From positions 13,033,660-13,097,659 of the forward strand of contig CM022676.1 of assembly GCA_012295275.1 (NCBI GenBank): 64,000 nt of DNA. Direction: 5' to 3'. The stretch is from Chrysomallon squamiferum. Taxonomy: Eukaryota > Mollusca > Gastropoda > Neomphalida > Peltospiridae. Shown here in pieces: positions 48,735 to 62,577 of this stretch. The translations under genes were made by a program, and so were the position numbers. The notes under the pieces are model-generated. The model did not search any database. It was given only the letters and a program-made list of their open reading frames with translations, and had not been told where the DNA came from. The first letter of the stretch is position 1, and each line of letters opens with the position of its first letter.

Positions 48735-48828
48735 ATGACAGCGCTATGGAAACGTGACACAATAACTTAACCTAGGTAAAGTACAGCTCGTGTACCCGCA
48801 AGAAACAAGTTTAGTCACAACATTCGCA
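48735..48828 (+). promoter_or_regulatory. Leader of first-exon module copy 6
   Basis: GTGACACAATAACTTAACCT, CTCGTGTACCCGCAAGAAAC and CACAACATTCGCA precede ATGGCG. Almost identical in content to 38905-39001. Confidence 0.5.
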
Positions 48829-48882
48829 ATGGCGCTGTTGAGATATTTACTAGTTTCTGTCATGACTGTTAGATACAGCAAG
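48829..48882 (+). CDS. First exon copy 6, type I signal peptide, phase-shifted
   Basis: ATG at 48829 and donor GTAATT at 48883 give 54 nt and a phase 0 exit (MALLRYLLVSVMTVRYSK). Every Ig exon here needs a phase 1 entry, so this copy has lost one base and is probably not productive. Confidence 0.55.
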
Positions 48883-48992
48883 GTAATTTGTATTTATTTA
48901 TTTATTGATACAAAACATGTTAGATATTACAGATAAAAACCATGTACTTAAAACATAAGACGGTTATTCAGTCTGTGTCCTAGTTAGAACAG

Positions 48993-49043
<51 letters not shown>
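48993..49043. repeat. (ATT)n microsatellite
   Basis: ATT array between first-exon copies 6 and 7, as between copies 4 and 5. Confidence 0.92.
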
Positions 49044-49046
<3 letters not shown>

Positions 49047-49189
49047 TCATTTTTTTTGTCTAATTTTCTTATTTTTATTTTTAGTTTATTATTTTATTTT
49101 TTTATTTTCGTGCGTCTTGAAAAGAATGACATTTTCATACTTTAACCGAGACAAAAGTAAACAGATTTATGACAACAGGAGCGCAGTTG

Positions 49190-49269
49190 AAAACACGTGA
49201 CACAAACATAACCTAGATCAAGTACAACTCGTGTACCCGGAAGAAACAAGTTTAGTCACAACATTCACA
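49190..49269 (+). promoter_or_regulatory. Leader of first-exon module copy 7, probable gene D promoter/5' UTR
   Basis: CATAACCTAGATCAAGTACA, CTCGTGTACCCGGAAGAAAC and CACAACATTCACA lead to ATGGCG. It is the last fully intact module before gene D. Confidence 0.5.
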
Positions 49270-49324
49270 ATGGCGATAGTGGGATACTTACTTGTTTCTG
49301 TGTCGATTGTTGAATATTGTTTAG
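49270..49324 (+). CDS. Probable gene D first exon, type II signal peptide
   Basis: ATG at 49270, donor GTAAGT at 49325, 55 nt, phase 1 exit, encoding MAIVGYLLVSVSIVEYCL. Joined to 54238 it gives GNGILATNKN. The intron would be 4.9 kb. Confidence 0.62.
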
Positions 49325-52118
49325 GTAAGTTTTATTGTTATTATTTAATTCATACATTAAAACACACATATTAGATATTAGCGATATAAACCATGTACTG
49401 ACAACCTATTCAATCTGTGACCCGGTTACAGCTAGTTTCGTGTTGAATTTTAACTTGAAGTTTTATCACTGCGTGTTACATAAACTGTACGACGTATGTA
49501 TCACAAATGGATTATTAGCAACAGATATTTTATATTTATACACATTCTGATTCTTTTGCATGAAACAGTTCACTGTCTGAGTGATTAATAAATAAATAAA
49601 CAAATAACGCAATAATATATTCTACTGAAAAGAGACCAAGTTAAAACAACGTTATTACAATCTAGTAAAAGACAGTGCTCTACAGTTGTAATGAAATGAA
49701 CCGTGAAAAGCTGTGAGATGGTGTCACTGACAGACACTGCTGAACTTAACAAGCTACAGGAGAAACACGGGTTAAGAAAGTTAAAGTTAACTCTGTGTTA
49801 AAGTCCATATCCTCTCGGATCTCCTTGGCAACCAGTATTTTAGGAGCGAAGTATTTGCAAAAAACTTTCAGAGATGACTGAAGGAACACTTGGAAACATT
49901 GTTAATGAAGAATCACAGCAATGATCTTTGAATTTTCGCTTTTAAAAGAAGATACAATTTGACGGTTACGGAATGGACTGTGGCTGAGAGGATATGGCAG
50001 TGAAGACTAATATTCTATTGGAATATATCGATAAAACATAATTGTAGAGTTAACCTTTCACTTCAGTATAATTTAAAATGTAAATTGCAAAACGTTTCAA
50101 CTACAGAAACAGATGGACGATGAAATAAAAAAATATATATACATACATACAATAAACTAAACTAAACTAAACTAAATAAATATAAAAGAAATGAACACAA
50201 ATATAAGAAAACGTATACTGTTTTGTTATTTTTACACCCACCATAACACATTAATACTTGTTATATTCTTAATTCTTTAGATTAGCCTTGTAATTGTCGG
50301 CGTTTTCATTAAGAAACTAAACGAATCGAAGAAATTTCTAACCATTTTGTGAAATGAATCTAACAGTGTAATGTAATTTTCGTATTACCACATTTGTAAA
50401 TGTTTAATTAAGAGTGTATTTTCATTGTGCGATTCGTTCACTTGTCATAAACAAATTGTGCGGTTTTAATAATATATAGTGATAAAGCTTTATCTAAAGT
50501 TTTAAAACCAGCTCTAATCAGCAGAGAGACTGAATAGAGGTGTTACACCGTTATTAATCCTATTATCGGTAATAATTCAAAACATTTTTGTTATTATTAT
50601 TATTATTTTTTTTTTTTTTTTTATCAACCGAAAATTAAAACCAAAAGTTTACCTGGACACTAACTAACAATCAAGACAAAAACAAGTAAATATCTCAGCA
50701 TTGTCAGAGTCTCGCCATTGTGAATGTTGTGACTAAACTTTGTTTCTACCGGGTGTCCAGATTATCTTCCTGTCTCATGTTTTCACTACGGCGTTGTCAC
50801 TGTGTAAAAGCGTCTACTATTTTCCCTATATTATTTATTTCACTTTATTTGTTATTTAACGCCACATTAACGGCGCTAATAGGATTCTTACTTGTTTCTG
50901 TCATGACTGTTAGATACAGTGTGGGTAAGTTACTGAAAGTGTTAGATTAATAGTGTGACACCAGTATATAATCGTAGCAACTTCAGCGGAATCTTTTCGA
51001 AATTGTTCGAGACTTTAAGCTATAAATAGCGAACATAATTTTCATGTGTTGAGAACGACACAGAACTAAACTAGATGATTATCATGAAAGATATCAAATT
51101 CTTCCTTGATGTATTTTCAACGTTTTCAAGTTGAATTGAAGATAAGATTTCCCTCATATAAAAGCATATTGTATAATTATAACAAAACCAAAATTGTTTT
51201 TATTTTGGTCTTCTCTTTGCAACATTCAGTGGTTTTTGACAAGCGCTAATTCCAGCAAAAGAAGATCTCTATTATAATGAAAGTTTCTCTGTTATTTATC
51301 GTACCAGGATTTGTTCACGTGCATGTGAATTTAATAATGTCATATTATTATACAAATAGAAACACGTTTTACTGGGCGAATGTCATAAATGTAGTAAGTG
51401 ATATAAGATGAAAAGAAATCAAGTGACAAATAGAAAGTATACAGTATACCAAAAAGTAAATTTAAAAACTAAATTTGGTAATTTTGCTATCTTACTTCAA
51501 CGAAAGAAAATAATAAACTTAATGTGGCGCAAAATAACAAATAAAGTGAAATAAATAATATAGGAAAAATAGTAGACGCTTTTACAAAGTGACAGCACCG
51601 TAGCAAAAACATGACACAACAAAATGATCTGGACACCCGGAAGAAACAAGTTTAGTCAAAGCATTCAGAATGTAAAACCTTTATTCAGTTTCTCTGCTGA
51701 TTAGAGCTGGTTTTAGGTTAAAACGTAGAGATTTCGTTATATTTCTGGATAATCTGATGGAATTTCGAGTATGTTCCAAGTGCGCGACAATTATTTCGTT
51801 CCAGGGATTTAATGAATACAGAATTATGATCATCATCAATGTCATCATTATTATTATCATTATTATTATTATTATTATTTTCATAACAATTTTCATAATT
51901 ATTATTCGTTTGTTGTCTGTAGTTTGTTTTTTCGTTTCTTCGATGTGCTTCTTGCTACCTGTTTAACGTATTCCAGTCTGTTTGTGTGCAGTTCAGTTAT
52001 ATTCATGGATCTGGCATGTATCCCGCCATAAATTCAAAATTCGGGAGAATTTATAAGGCATCTCTCACCGTTCTTTAGATGTTTAATATTCTATCCGTTC
52101 CCATAGTGTCTTCTTCTT

Positions 52119-52149
<31 letters not shown>

Positions 52150-53700
52150 TTATTATTATTATTATTATTATTACTAATTTTTGTTTCACCACTGAAATAA
52201 TAATGATATGATTGAAATGGTCTCTGTAGTACCCACTTGCCTCGTTCTTATTTTATTTAATAGTTAACACTAGGCCGAATAATTTTATATGAGATAGAAG
52301 TAGTCCCGTTATAGACTTTATAGTAGCGATAGCACTGTAGCATGACATAACAAAATAATCTGGACGCCTGGAAAAAACAAGTTTAGTCACAACATTCACA
52401 AAGGCGCTGTTTAGATGTTTACTTGTTTCTGTCGTCATTATAAGACAGAGTAAATTATTTAAATCGTTAGATTTATGATAAACCAAAAAAGCCATCATGA
52501 CTGTGCTGAAGTTTTAAAACTTTAATCAACCAGTTTTCTGTATAAAGTTAGATAACATTTCTTAAATTGAACTTACTCGATATACGATTCAGTTGCAGTG
52601 TGACGTTATCAACGCACGATTATAATATCTTCACTCGACATTTAAACAATGATGATGACGATGGTGATATCGATATTTCCACAAAAAGGACTGTAACTCA
52701 CGTCAGGCGTAGTTTCAGTTTTCTCATTACATGGAGAGAAGCTGTAAAAAATATAATAATAAATATGTAAAACGAAAAGTCATCAAGCGAAGAACAGTGA
52801 GAAAGAGACACTAGCAAAATAATCAATTAACAATTAAATTTTATTTTTAAAATATTCTCTGCAATAATAAAAAAATAAAACCAAAAAAAAAAAAAAAATA
52901 ACAAAATAAAATAGAATAAAATAAATTATCTATTATAAGCTATATTATTACGGATAATCGATTTTATTACTCGAAATATAAATGAAAATATTGGAAAATG
53001 TCTATAATAATTTAATTAAATCCAACCTTTTTCTGTTCAATTTGTGAAGCAGGTGCTTTGTGTGTTCTTTATATAGGAGTCATGTTTACTGTGTTAAAGA
53101 TAACTCTGTGCCTTTTTCGACAACGGCCGAAACTTTCAGTTGCCTCGTTTTCTGTTGTAGGGTTAGAACAGAAAGGCCATATTCTCTTTCCAAACTTATA
53201 ATCGTAACTATTTTAACACAAGAAATGAGGCAGTTTTATGTCGTTAAGGTTTTTATGTTGTGCAGTTTAAATGGCATCAACATCGGACGCATAAATAGGA
53301 TTTTTGTGGATAAGTTCTTGCTTTTCTCCTTTAAATGTACACAACTCAAGCCACCCGACATTACCAGACAAAACTACTATAGAGCACTCAGTGATGATTC
53401 GGTAATATTCTGTAATTGCGATTTTCCATATCTAATTTTGAATATTGCCTTATGTGAAAACTACCAGAGATAATAACTTAACATTTTCAACAAGAACAGA
53501 CAATATCCGTGTATTTAAGCACTCACTATCACAACTTATCTTTAGAATGATTAATCTTTAGCTGGAACAAGGAAATGTAAAAAAAAAAAAAAAAAAAACA
53601 TTTTTTTTTCTTCTAAAACTAAATTTTTAGACAGAAATAATCCTTTATATTTTTCGTCCTCTCATTTTTAATTATTTATTTATCTAATATTCATTTATTA

Positions 53701-53755
<55 letters not shown>

Positions 53756-54082
53756 TTACTACAGTCATCTGATTTAGTACGGGAACTGGTTTTACTCGAT
53801 ATTAGATATATTTTCAAGTACATTCTAGTGGTGTTATCTTTGTTCCATTTAAGTTACATCATCAAAGAAATTGACTCGAGGTATTTTACTAAGCAATTTA
53901 TATTTCATTTAAACGATGATATTGGCTTCAGATTCCTTATCCGACATGTTTTGTTTTGTTTTGTTTTTTCCCATCGGAATTAAAAATCTGAGAAGATATA
54001 TATATATATATACACACACATCTTTTTTTTTTTTTTTTTTTTTTTGTATTTTAAGATTTAGTAGTTTTGAATAAATAATCGC

Positions 54083-54125
<43 letters not shown>

Positions 54126-54575
54126 GAAAAGAAAAAAGACAGAAAAAGCCATTTAATGAAAATCTGTCTTCATTATATCATTTTATCACTTAATTTATTG
54201 TATTTACTTACTTACTTACTTACTTATTTCCAACTAGGAAATGGAATTCTTGCAACAAACAAGAACATAGCAGTTGTTGGTCAACCTCTTACTTTGACGT
54301 ACACAAGTGATAATGACAACATTACCAAGTCTGTGAATTTTAAGAGGAATTTATTCATAAAAGGATTATGCAAATCACTGTCAGATGGTGGACTTTGTGG
54401 TTCTGGAGCTCCTGGAATCAGTGTAACAAGACAATCTGCAAATGTTATAACTTTGAAGATTTCATCTTTCAGTGAAACAAAACATGCAGGAACGTGGACA
54501 GTTGAAGAAAACAGTATCTTTTCAAATGAAATCATTTTAACACCTCCCTTTGCTAGTAAGTCAGACATACAGCTT

Positions 54576-54625
<50 letters not shown>

Positions 54626-57600
54626 TACACACATAGACAGACACACAGAGTAAATGAATAAAAAAAGTATGATTATTAAGGACTAAATATATAATTTGCA
54701 TCATAAAGCTTATTTTAATGTACAGCTGTTTTAAAGTTTCTTTCCATACTAAAGACAAAATATGTATTAGATGAGTTAAATTACAATCCTTATTTAAGTA
54801 CATATTTAATTAATGCCAAACGAAAAGAGTGTAAATATAAACTGAAATCTGAGAAAATATTTACTGAAGGTACTGGATTAGTTGTGGTTTGTTCAGGAAG
54901 GAGTAGTTTGGAAACTGTAATAAAAGTCATAAAATATTGACGATTTTGTTCCTCCAAGAAATATTAGAAATGTCAGTTTATTTTCTGTTGAGTTTGCATA
55001 ATAACTATCTAACAATTCTACATACCCTGCCTTAACACGTTTCAAATATTGAAAGTTATAACTGTAAAAAGAATAAGACATCTTTACTATGTTCGGCTTA
55101 TTGTTTATAAATTGTTCACACTGGTAAATAAAATTTGTGAAAGTTTAATAAAATGTACAAAACGGAAATTCAGCAATGTTAATCGTACTTTTGTTTTCTT
55201 ACTCAAGCTTAACATTTAATATTATTCACTCAAGGACAGGTACAAAGATTAAATTTTAGACTTTTTAAAATAATTTTCACATCTTGCCCATCTAGCTATG
55301 AGAGAACTTTCACATTTATTAATGGAAAAAACATTAAAATCTGATATATATCATTTAAAAAATACCACATTCTACGTTTCTAAAATTTAGAAAGGATTTT
55401 CACAAGATTGTTTTTGTCCTATGCATCGCTGAATGGTATTGTTATAAGAACACCTCAAGATGTGTAAAACTTTAACAGTAGTGATTTGCAAATATTTTTA
55501 CTTATTTTTCACCCTGTAATCTGTCTTTGTGTAGAACACGATTATTCACCCCAACATTTTGAAAATAACTACATTATGCTAAGACAAAATTAAGATTTCA
55601 TGATCAAATTTAAATATATGGATTTTGGTTTTAAAAGGTAACAGAGCATCATTAAACTTTATTCAAGAGAATTAGCAATACATTTATTTCTTGTATTTTG
55701 TGTTTTCTCAATTATGTAAAAAAAGAAAAAATAAATAACATAAAGAAATTGTTTTAAGAGCTGTGATATATACATACATATAGTGTATTAGCAGTACTTT
55801 TCAGATTAAATTTCTGTATTTCTTTTTAGCTGTTGTTGATACGTCTGTGATTAATTTCACTGATGCGTGTCCAGTGCAGACAGACACTGATTGTCGGACA
55901 GAGTTTTCTCTCACCATAACGACTGGCTGTGCTTACCCAGCTGTCAACATCTCCTGGAAGTTTACTGATAAAACTTCTGTGGTAAATCAGCTTCCTGGAA
56001 AGATTAAACACAGATTTAAATGTTTCAGTGATGGAATTTATAAAGGGAAAATTAATCATGTTTTTTTAATCATGTTTGTGATACAACATTTATTTTAAAT
56101 AATACCGTATAAAGAAAAAGACATTGACTGGTACAAGTTTAAGTCCAACGTGTCAAGTAAACCAGAGAATAACGCTAGTGCAGGTTTTTGAGTTTTAATA
56201 AGGATGGTAGTAACTACAAAACAATTACACCGAAAGCTTTTTTTTTTCTCTAATAAATATTTTGTATTAATGTTGGTATCTTTCTGTTGGCCAAATCTGA
56301 TCAGACTTATCCATAGTAAGTCCGGTAAATACTGTAAAATAAACTGAATATTTTTAAAGCAGTTTCCTACATTTTACGATTTCTACACCAAATGTGTTTA
56401 TCATGCCATAACTCCTGTTACCTTTGATGAATCCAATATTATGATACATGACAAGAAAACACAAATGCAGCTCTTTCCATTTTCCCAAAAAGCAACCAAT
56501 TTTAATTTATTTATTTAATATAATATTTATATTTGAGAACTTGATACCAGTTACTGCAATAGATAGTAATTATTGTACAATTACACTAGTATTTATAACA
56601 ACACACTTTTGTTTTCATTTCATCATTATATTAGTTAAAGGAAAAAACTGATAATGATATTTCCATCTTATTTTTCTGTTTAAGAATTTGACTCCAGTTA
56701 CTGCAACATACAGTAATGGCTGTACAAGTCCACAAGTTAAAACTGTTGCCAGGCTGACTATGAATTATTTAACTGTACAAGGAAAAGTTAATGTCACCAC
56801 TCACTTGATTCATCCATCTTTTAATAATGATGTCTGTAACAAGTTTATCTGTACTGCTCACTTTCCAGGTAAGTAAAGATTAAATATCTAAACTATTCTG
56901 TATTTTCATTAGTTGAAGTAAATGTAAATATAGTTTTGCAAGTTTCATGTATGCACAATAAGATATAATTAATTACTGATATATATTTATGAAGTTACTT
57001 AATATCTAAAATATTTATTTTGGTTTTGTAATTATTATGTATGAATGAATAAATAAATAAATAAACAAATAAACAAATAAGTAACATTTTATTAAATGCT
57101 CAGTGCGACAAAGTAATTTTTTATTTTTTTTTATTTACAACAGTTCAAGTAAAAGAGGTGACACAATTAAACATCAGTTCACACAAAGATAAAATACAAA
57201 TCAGAGAAGGTTTTGTCTCTCACACATGTGTCACGTCACCTAGCAACCCAATCCCGTCTGTTTACTGGTACAAGAATAATCAACAGATACACACAGGAAT
57301 CACCAACATAAATATCACATCAGGTGACCTGACTGTAAGAAAGAGTTCTGTGTCACTCACACTGACTGAGTCAGATGATGGACACAGTGTTTACTGCAAG
57401 GCAGGGATTCCTGGACAAACTCTTGTAACATCCAACACTGGAATACTTGATGTGTGGTGTAAGACTTTTAACATTAGAAATTTTAAAAGTGTTTAAATAA
57501 CTAAATAATTTCTAAGTTATCTTCTTAATTTTATTTGTAAAAGAATATAAAATTTAACTTACATTGTTAATACATATTTAACACGGTGAACAATTTATTA

Positions 57601-60600
57601 TTATTCAACTCGTCTTTAAGTATGTTTCTTTACTGCTTCTTTTCCTGATCCAGTTTTCAGAAATATCATTTACAATTCTAAATATTTCACTAATTGATTA
57701 CATTTTACAGATGGTCCATCACAGAATGGTGTCAATGTCAGTTTTACAAATGAACAAATTGCTGTTCAAGGACGACCTTTGACCTTGACCTGTAGAATAC
57801 TGGCAGCTGTTAAACCAGATGTGGATTTCGTCTGGAAGTTTAAAGATGGAACACATATTAATGGAACAAAGGGAGATAAACACAGTTCATCTGGAAACAC
57901 TTGGTCTCAAACATTAACACTGACACCCAGAAGAGCACAGAAAGGGAAGACAATCCTGTGTACTGTGAGGAACACACATACACAGACTGAGTCTACAGGA
58001 GAAAAGTTTCTGGATGTGAAATGTAAGTTTATAAAGCATTAGTCTTAGAGATAATACATATTTATTTTGTAATGATTTAAATTAAAAATAATAAAAATAA
58101 AAATAAATAAATAAAAATAATTATTTTAAAAATAAAATAAAAAATCACATAAATATTTGTGATTTCAGATCCACCAAGTTCATCTCCAGTTGTTTCAGGA
58201 ACAACATTTCCTGTGTTTGAGGGTGACACTGTCACACTGAACTGTTCTACAACTGGCGGAAACCCAAAACCAAATCTGAACTGGACATGTTATAATCCGG
58301 TACACTGCTCTGACAGAGAAGAAACCAGAACATGTACAATATCTTTCATAGCTAACAGGACTCAGAATAACAAAGTGTGTGAGTGTGTTTCTAGTTGGAA
58401 GTATGGTGACTACAATGAGAGGAAAAGCAGAAACTTGACTATTTACTGTAAGTAATTTTGGATTGTTTATAATTTATACACATATCAACATACTTTACTG
58501 GGTGGGTTCAGAATTAGCTTACACAAATATATACAATGCTTCTGTAATCACATGAAATATCTTTCTGGTTCTGTTTGTTTTATTCATGTTTAACAAATTA
58601 GAGAGCCTCTTAAAATCTGTCACAAATTATACAAAAAACAACATAATTAGTTCACTGATTTATTTAATTTTTATATATATAATTTATGTTAGATAAATAT
58701 AATTCATTTCCCTATTTCCTCTCTTCTGTCTAGACTAGTAATGAAGGATTAATTAAACTTAATATTGCAGATATAACACAGTGACTGGTAACTATCAGAC
58801 TGTAATAATGTTTTACCTTTTGGTAATTCTTTTGTAAAATCAAACAGTTGGCTTAAATTTACAGGTCTGTTTCTCATGAGTGGGAAATGAATTAAATGCC
58901 AAATTTCTTTTTTTTCTCAATAGTTTAGAAAACACCACAGTTTCAATGAAGAATGTTCAGACCCTGGTTTCTCTGCAGCCCATGAGTCATTGATCAAATT
59001 GTTAAATTTTTATAACACTGAGCTTGAATTTGTGAATTAAACTTTTATAATGTTGCTAGGTTAAAAACAATAAATTCTTTGAAATAATTGTAATAACGAC
59101 TTCCTTTTTTGTGGTAATAAATACTTTTGAATTATAATTATAAATACATTTTTATTCCATTCACACTGTGAAAGAAAATAATGATAACAATTTTAAAAAC
59201 TTACAGATAGCAATAATATGTGTATATTTTACTGCTTATTTATCTGAAAAAAAAATACACATTTACCTCAATTAAAAAGGGAATTTTTTATAGATCCTCC
59301 AAGCAGACCAACACTTTCATCAGATCCTGAACAGCCATGGCTAGAAAACACAGGAGGCTCTTTGATTTGTTCTTTACCTGACAGTGGTAAAGGAAATCCA
59401 GCAGCTCAGGTTTACTGGATTAGAAATGGATCTGACGTACAACACACAGGATTTAACTTGTCACTGACACCTACAAAGGAAGACAATAGAGTCTGGTACA
59501 AATGTACAGCTGGGAATCTCTTCACAGACAGAACTGGACAACACAGACCTGAATCTAATAAGATAGACTTAAACATTTACTGTAAGATGTTTCATTTTAA
59601 TTTGAGAAATATAACATTTTGTCTTTTCAGCCTGCTATGTTTCCTATAGAACTAATAGAATAAAAAATCATTAGTTTGTTAAAAAGTAAGATCTAAATGA
59701 TATCAGTAACTTTCTAATCTGTTTTTAAAAGTTATGACAGGACAACACGTGTAAGAAATAAACAGAAATTTAATGTTTAAAAAAGATGTATATATATATA
59801 TATATATATATATTGAAAGATCTTATCTCTTTGTCATCAAAGTAGATTTGTTGCTTGTTTAGATTTAATTTTATTATTTCAATGAGTTAATATTTTAGAT
59901 TATCCCAGAATCAAAGTCAAGTTTTCAAAATCAGGAATTCATAAAGAAGGTGATAACCTGACCTTGACCTGTACATCAGACAGCAATCCTAGTCCAGCTG
60001 TACTGAAGTGGACATTTGGTGGACAAGAGCTGGTTAATACTGGAAAGTTAATTTTAACAAACTTGAATAGAATAAATCATGGTAATTACACATGTGAAGC
60101 AAACGTCACCACTAAAGAATACGGAAACCTTGTAAAGTCACGTGACACTGAAGTTGTTGTCAACTGTAAGTATCAGTTTGTACTGTCTCTCAACTTGTAC
60201 CAGTTTATTAAAACAAATTAACAATATTATTTTATCTTTAGAGTAAAACAATACATTTTTAGAAATATTTCTTAACAGATGCTCCAGACATCACTTTTGA
60301 TTCACTGAATACAACAGAAAACAACACTGTAAGTATTACGTGTTTTGCTGATGGTCGTCCTGACAACATGAAGTTTACAAGTTTTAAACATTACTGGAAT
60401 GGAGTATTTATAGAGGATGTTAGTGGAGTTGTTGTTGGAAACAGTCAGTACAGACTGATGTTTAAATCTGCTACATATGAAGATGGAGGAATGTACACTT
60501 GTAGTGTACAGAACGGAATTACAGACAGATTTGGAAAATTGAGTCAAACCAAATCTGCTGATATTTATGTAAAAGGTTTAGTATAGTTCTATTAGTTGTA

Positions 60601-61229
60601 ATTTCATTTTGCTGATTACAGAGACTGAAATAGACAATCTAATAAAACTCTTACTAATAAATTTTAGTGTGTAAAATATTGATGATTATCAGTATACTCA
60701 ACCCTCCATTTAATGGACAAACATTGGATGGATTTTGGAAAATGTGGGCAAAAAATCTGGTAAATGTACAAATAAGCTCAAATCTCAGCTGACTCTAAAT
60801 GAATTACAGGATCACGCAGAACCAGTTCAATCTACTGCCCATCAGAGTTTTTAAAATCTGTTATTTTAAAGTAAATTTAGTTCTGTATATTATTCTACAT
60901 TGCTAATATTAATATTTGTGCTATTTCTGACAGCCATTCCAAAATCTGGATTTTCCTTTTTCAATGCAAAATTTACCACTTTTTTGTGTGTTAAATGGAG
61001 GGTTGACTGTCTACAGATTGCCAAAGCCTTGAAAGTTTCCATATTATAAATTACTTCTGATGTGTACTCAATAAGTTAAATATTTTAGAATCAGAAATTA
61101 AATAATAACTAAATTCAAAAATTGAGTTCTAAATTAAAAGTTATTTCTGATCTCTTTATTATCTATAATAATGAAAATGTACATAATTATTCTAAATTAT
61201 TACTATTGTTATTATTATTATTATTATTA

Positions 61230-61265
<36 letters not shown>

Positions 61266-62534
61266 GTATAGCAACACCAAAGATCGCTATGGAGACCAAG
61301 GCAGACAGTATCCTGGGAGCTGAGATTGGAAAACCTGTCAGACTAATCAAATCTGTGTTTTCCAAGCCAAACTTCACAATATTTGGTTGGAGTAACTTTG
61401 ATAATCAAACAAATTATAATAACACAGATGTAGTACAGGAAAATGTTACACTACAAATACACAGCAAAACTGTAACAGATTCTGGTTACACGTTTTCTCT
61501 CAGTATCAGTCATTTTACTGAAGATGACATTGGAACATACAAACTGACTGTCTGTAATGAAGTTGGATGTTCTCAGTTTTCTGTGAACCTAACTGGAGCA
61601 GGTCCACCTCTTCCTCCTAAAGAGTTCCAACAAGAAAGAGAATCAACATCACACACATTGTTCTTGTCATGGCTACCTAACTACCCAGGTGGTCATTTCA
61701 AACAAAGATTTATACTGCAGTACAAACCACAAAGTGACTCTAACTGGATTACTTGGAAAAGTAAATGGTTTGATGACTCTACACAAGGACAAAAGTGTTT
61801 TATAACATCACCAGTCTCAAAGACAAAACAGTTTATGATGTGAGAATTTCAGCTGAAAACACAAGAACTTCAGACAATATGAGCAATTACGTCATCTTTC
61901 AAGTAATTACAAAAGGTTATCTGCTATTAAATTTAATTCAAACGAAAATTATTTTGTTACTAGTAGTACCAGTAGTAAAATAAAATAAAATATGTATAAA
62001 AACGATGAAAATAAATACGTATGAAATATTTATATGTTCTACAATTTGTCAATATAAATATATATAGCTTTATAGTTAAATCATTTAATTGAATTTTATC
62101 ATGTTTGCTAATATTGAATTTATAACCTTTTTATATTTTATTTCAGTTACAGAGTATATACGTATTAGTGTATTTCTGTTTATACAGCTCTGAGTGTAAG
62201 ATTGTATGTGTGTTTTAGTGTATCTCTATTCGAATGAGTATATTTATTTTCTTGTGTTACAGAATTTTATTCAATTTCAGTGGAAGCATCTTACAATGAT
62301 CATCGAGCTATTTCATTCATTTCCATGTAATATTTATCACTCTTCTCTCTTCTGATTTTAGTCTAATCCAATCACACATCTGAAAGGTTTTCTTTCTTTC
62401 TACTAACATTAGAAATTGTCTTAACAAGCAGGTGGAAAATTATATATATATACAGTGGTACCTTGACTTACGAGTTTAATTCGTTTCATGACCGAGCTTG
62501 AGTTGGGGTACTCGTAAGTTGAGGTAACCCTGGG

Positions 62535-62577
<43 letters not shown>

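Noticed and set aside
53060-53473. 137-codon frame in gene D intron 1
   Set aside because: No domain, signal peptide or paralogue recognised; not long enough to be convincing in intron sequence. Transcript evidence would be needed to accept it.
56445-56651. Frame over the duplicated exon start at 56533 as a real exon
   Set aside because: Only the first 50 bp resemble the true exon and no matching donor follows; treated as a partial duplicate.
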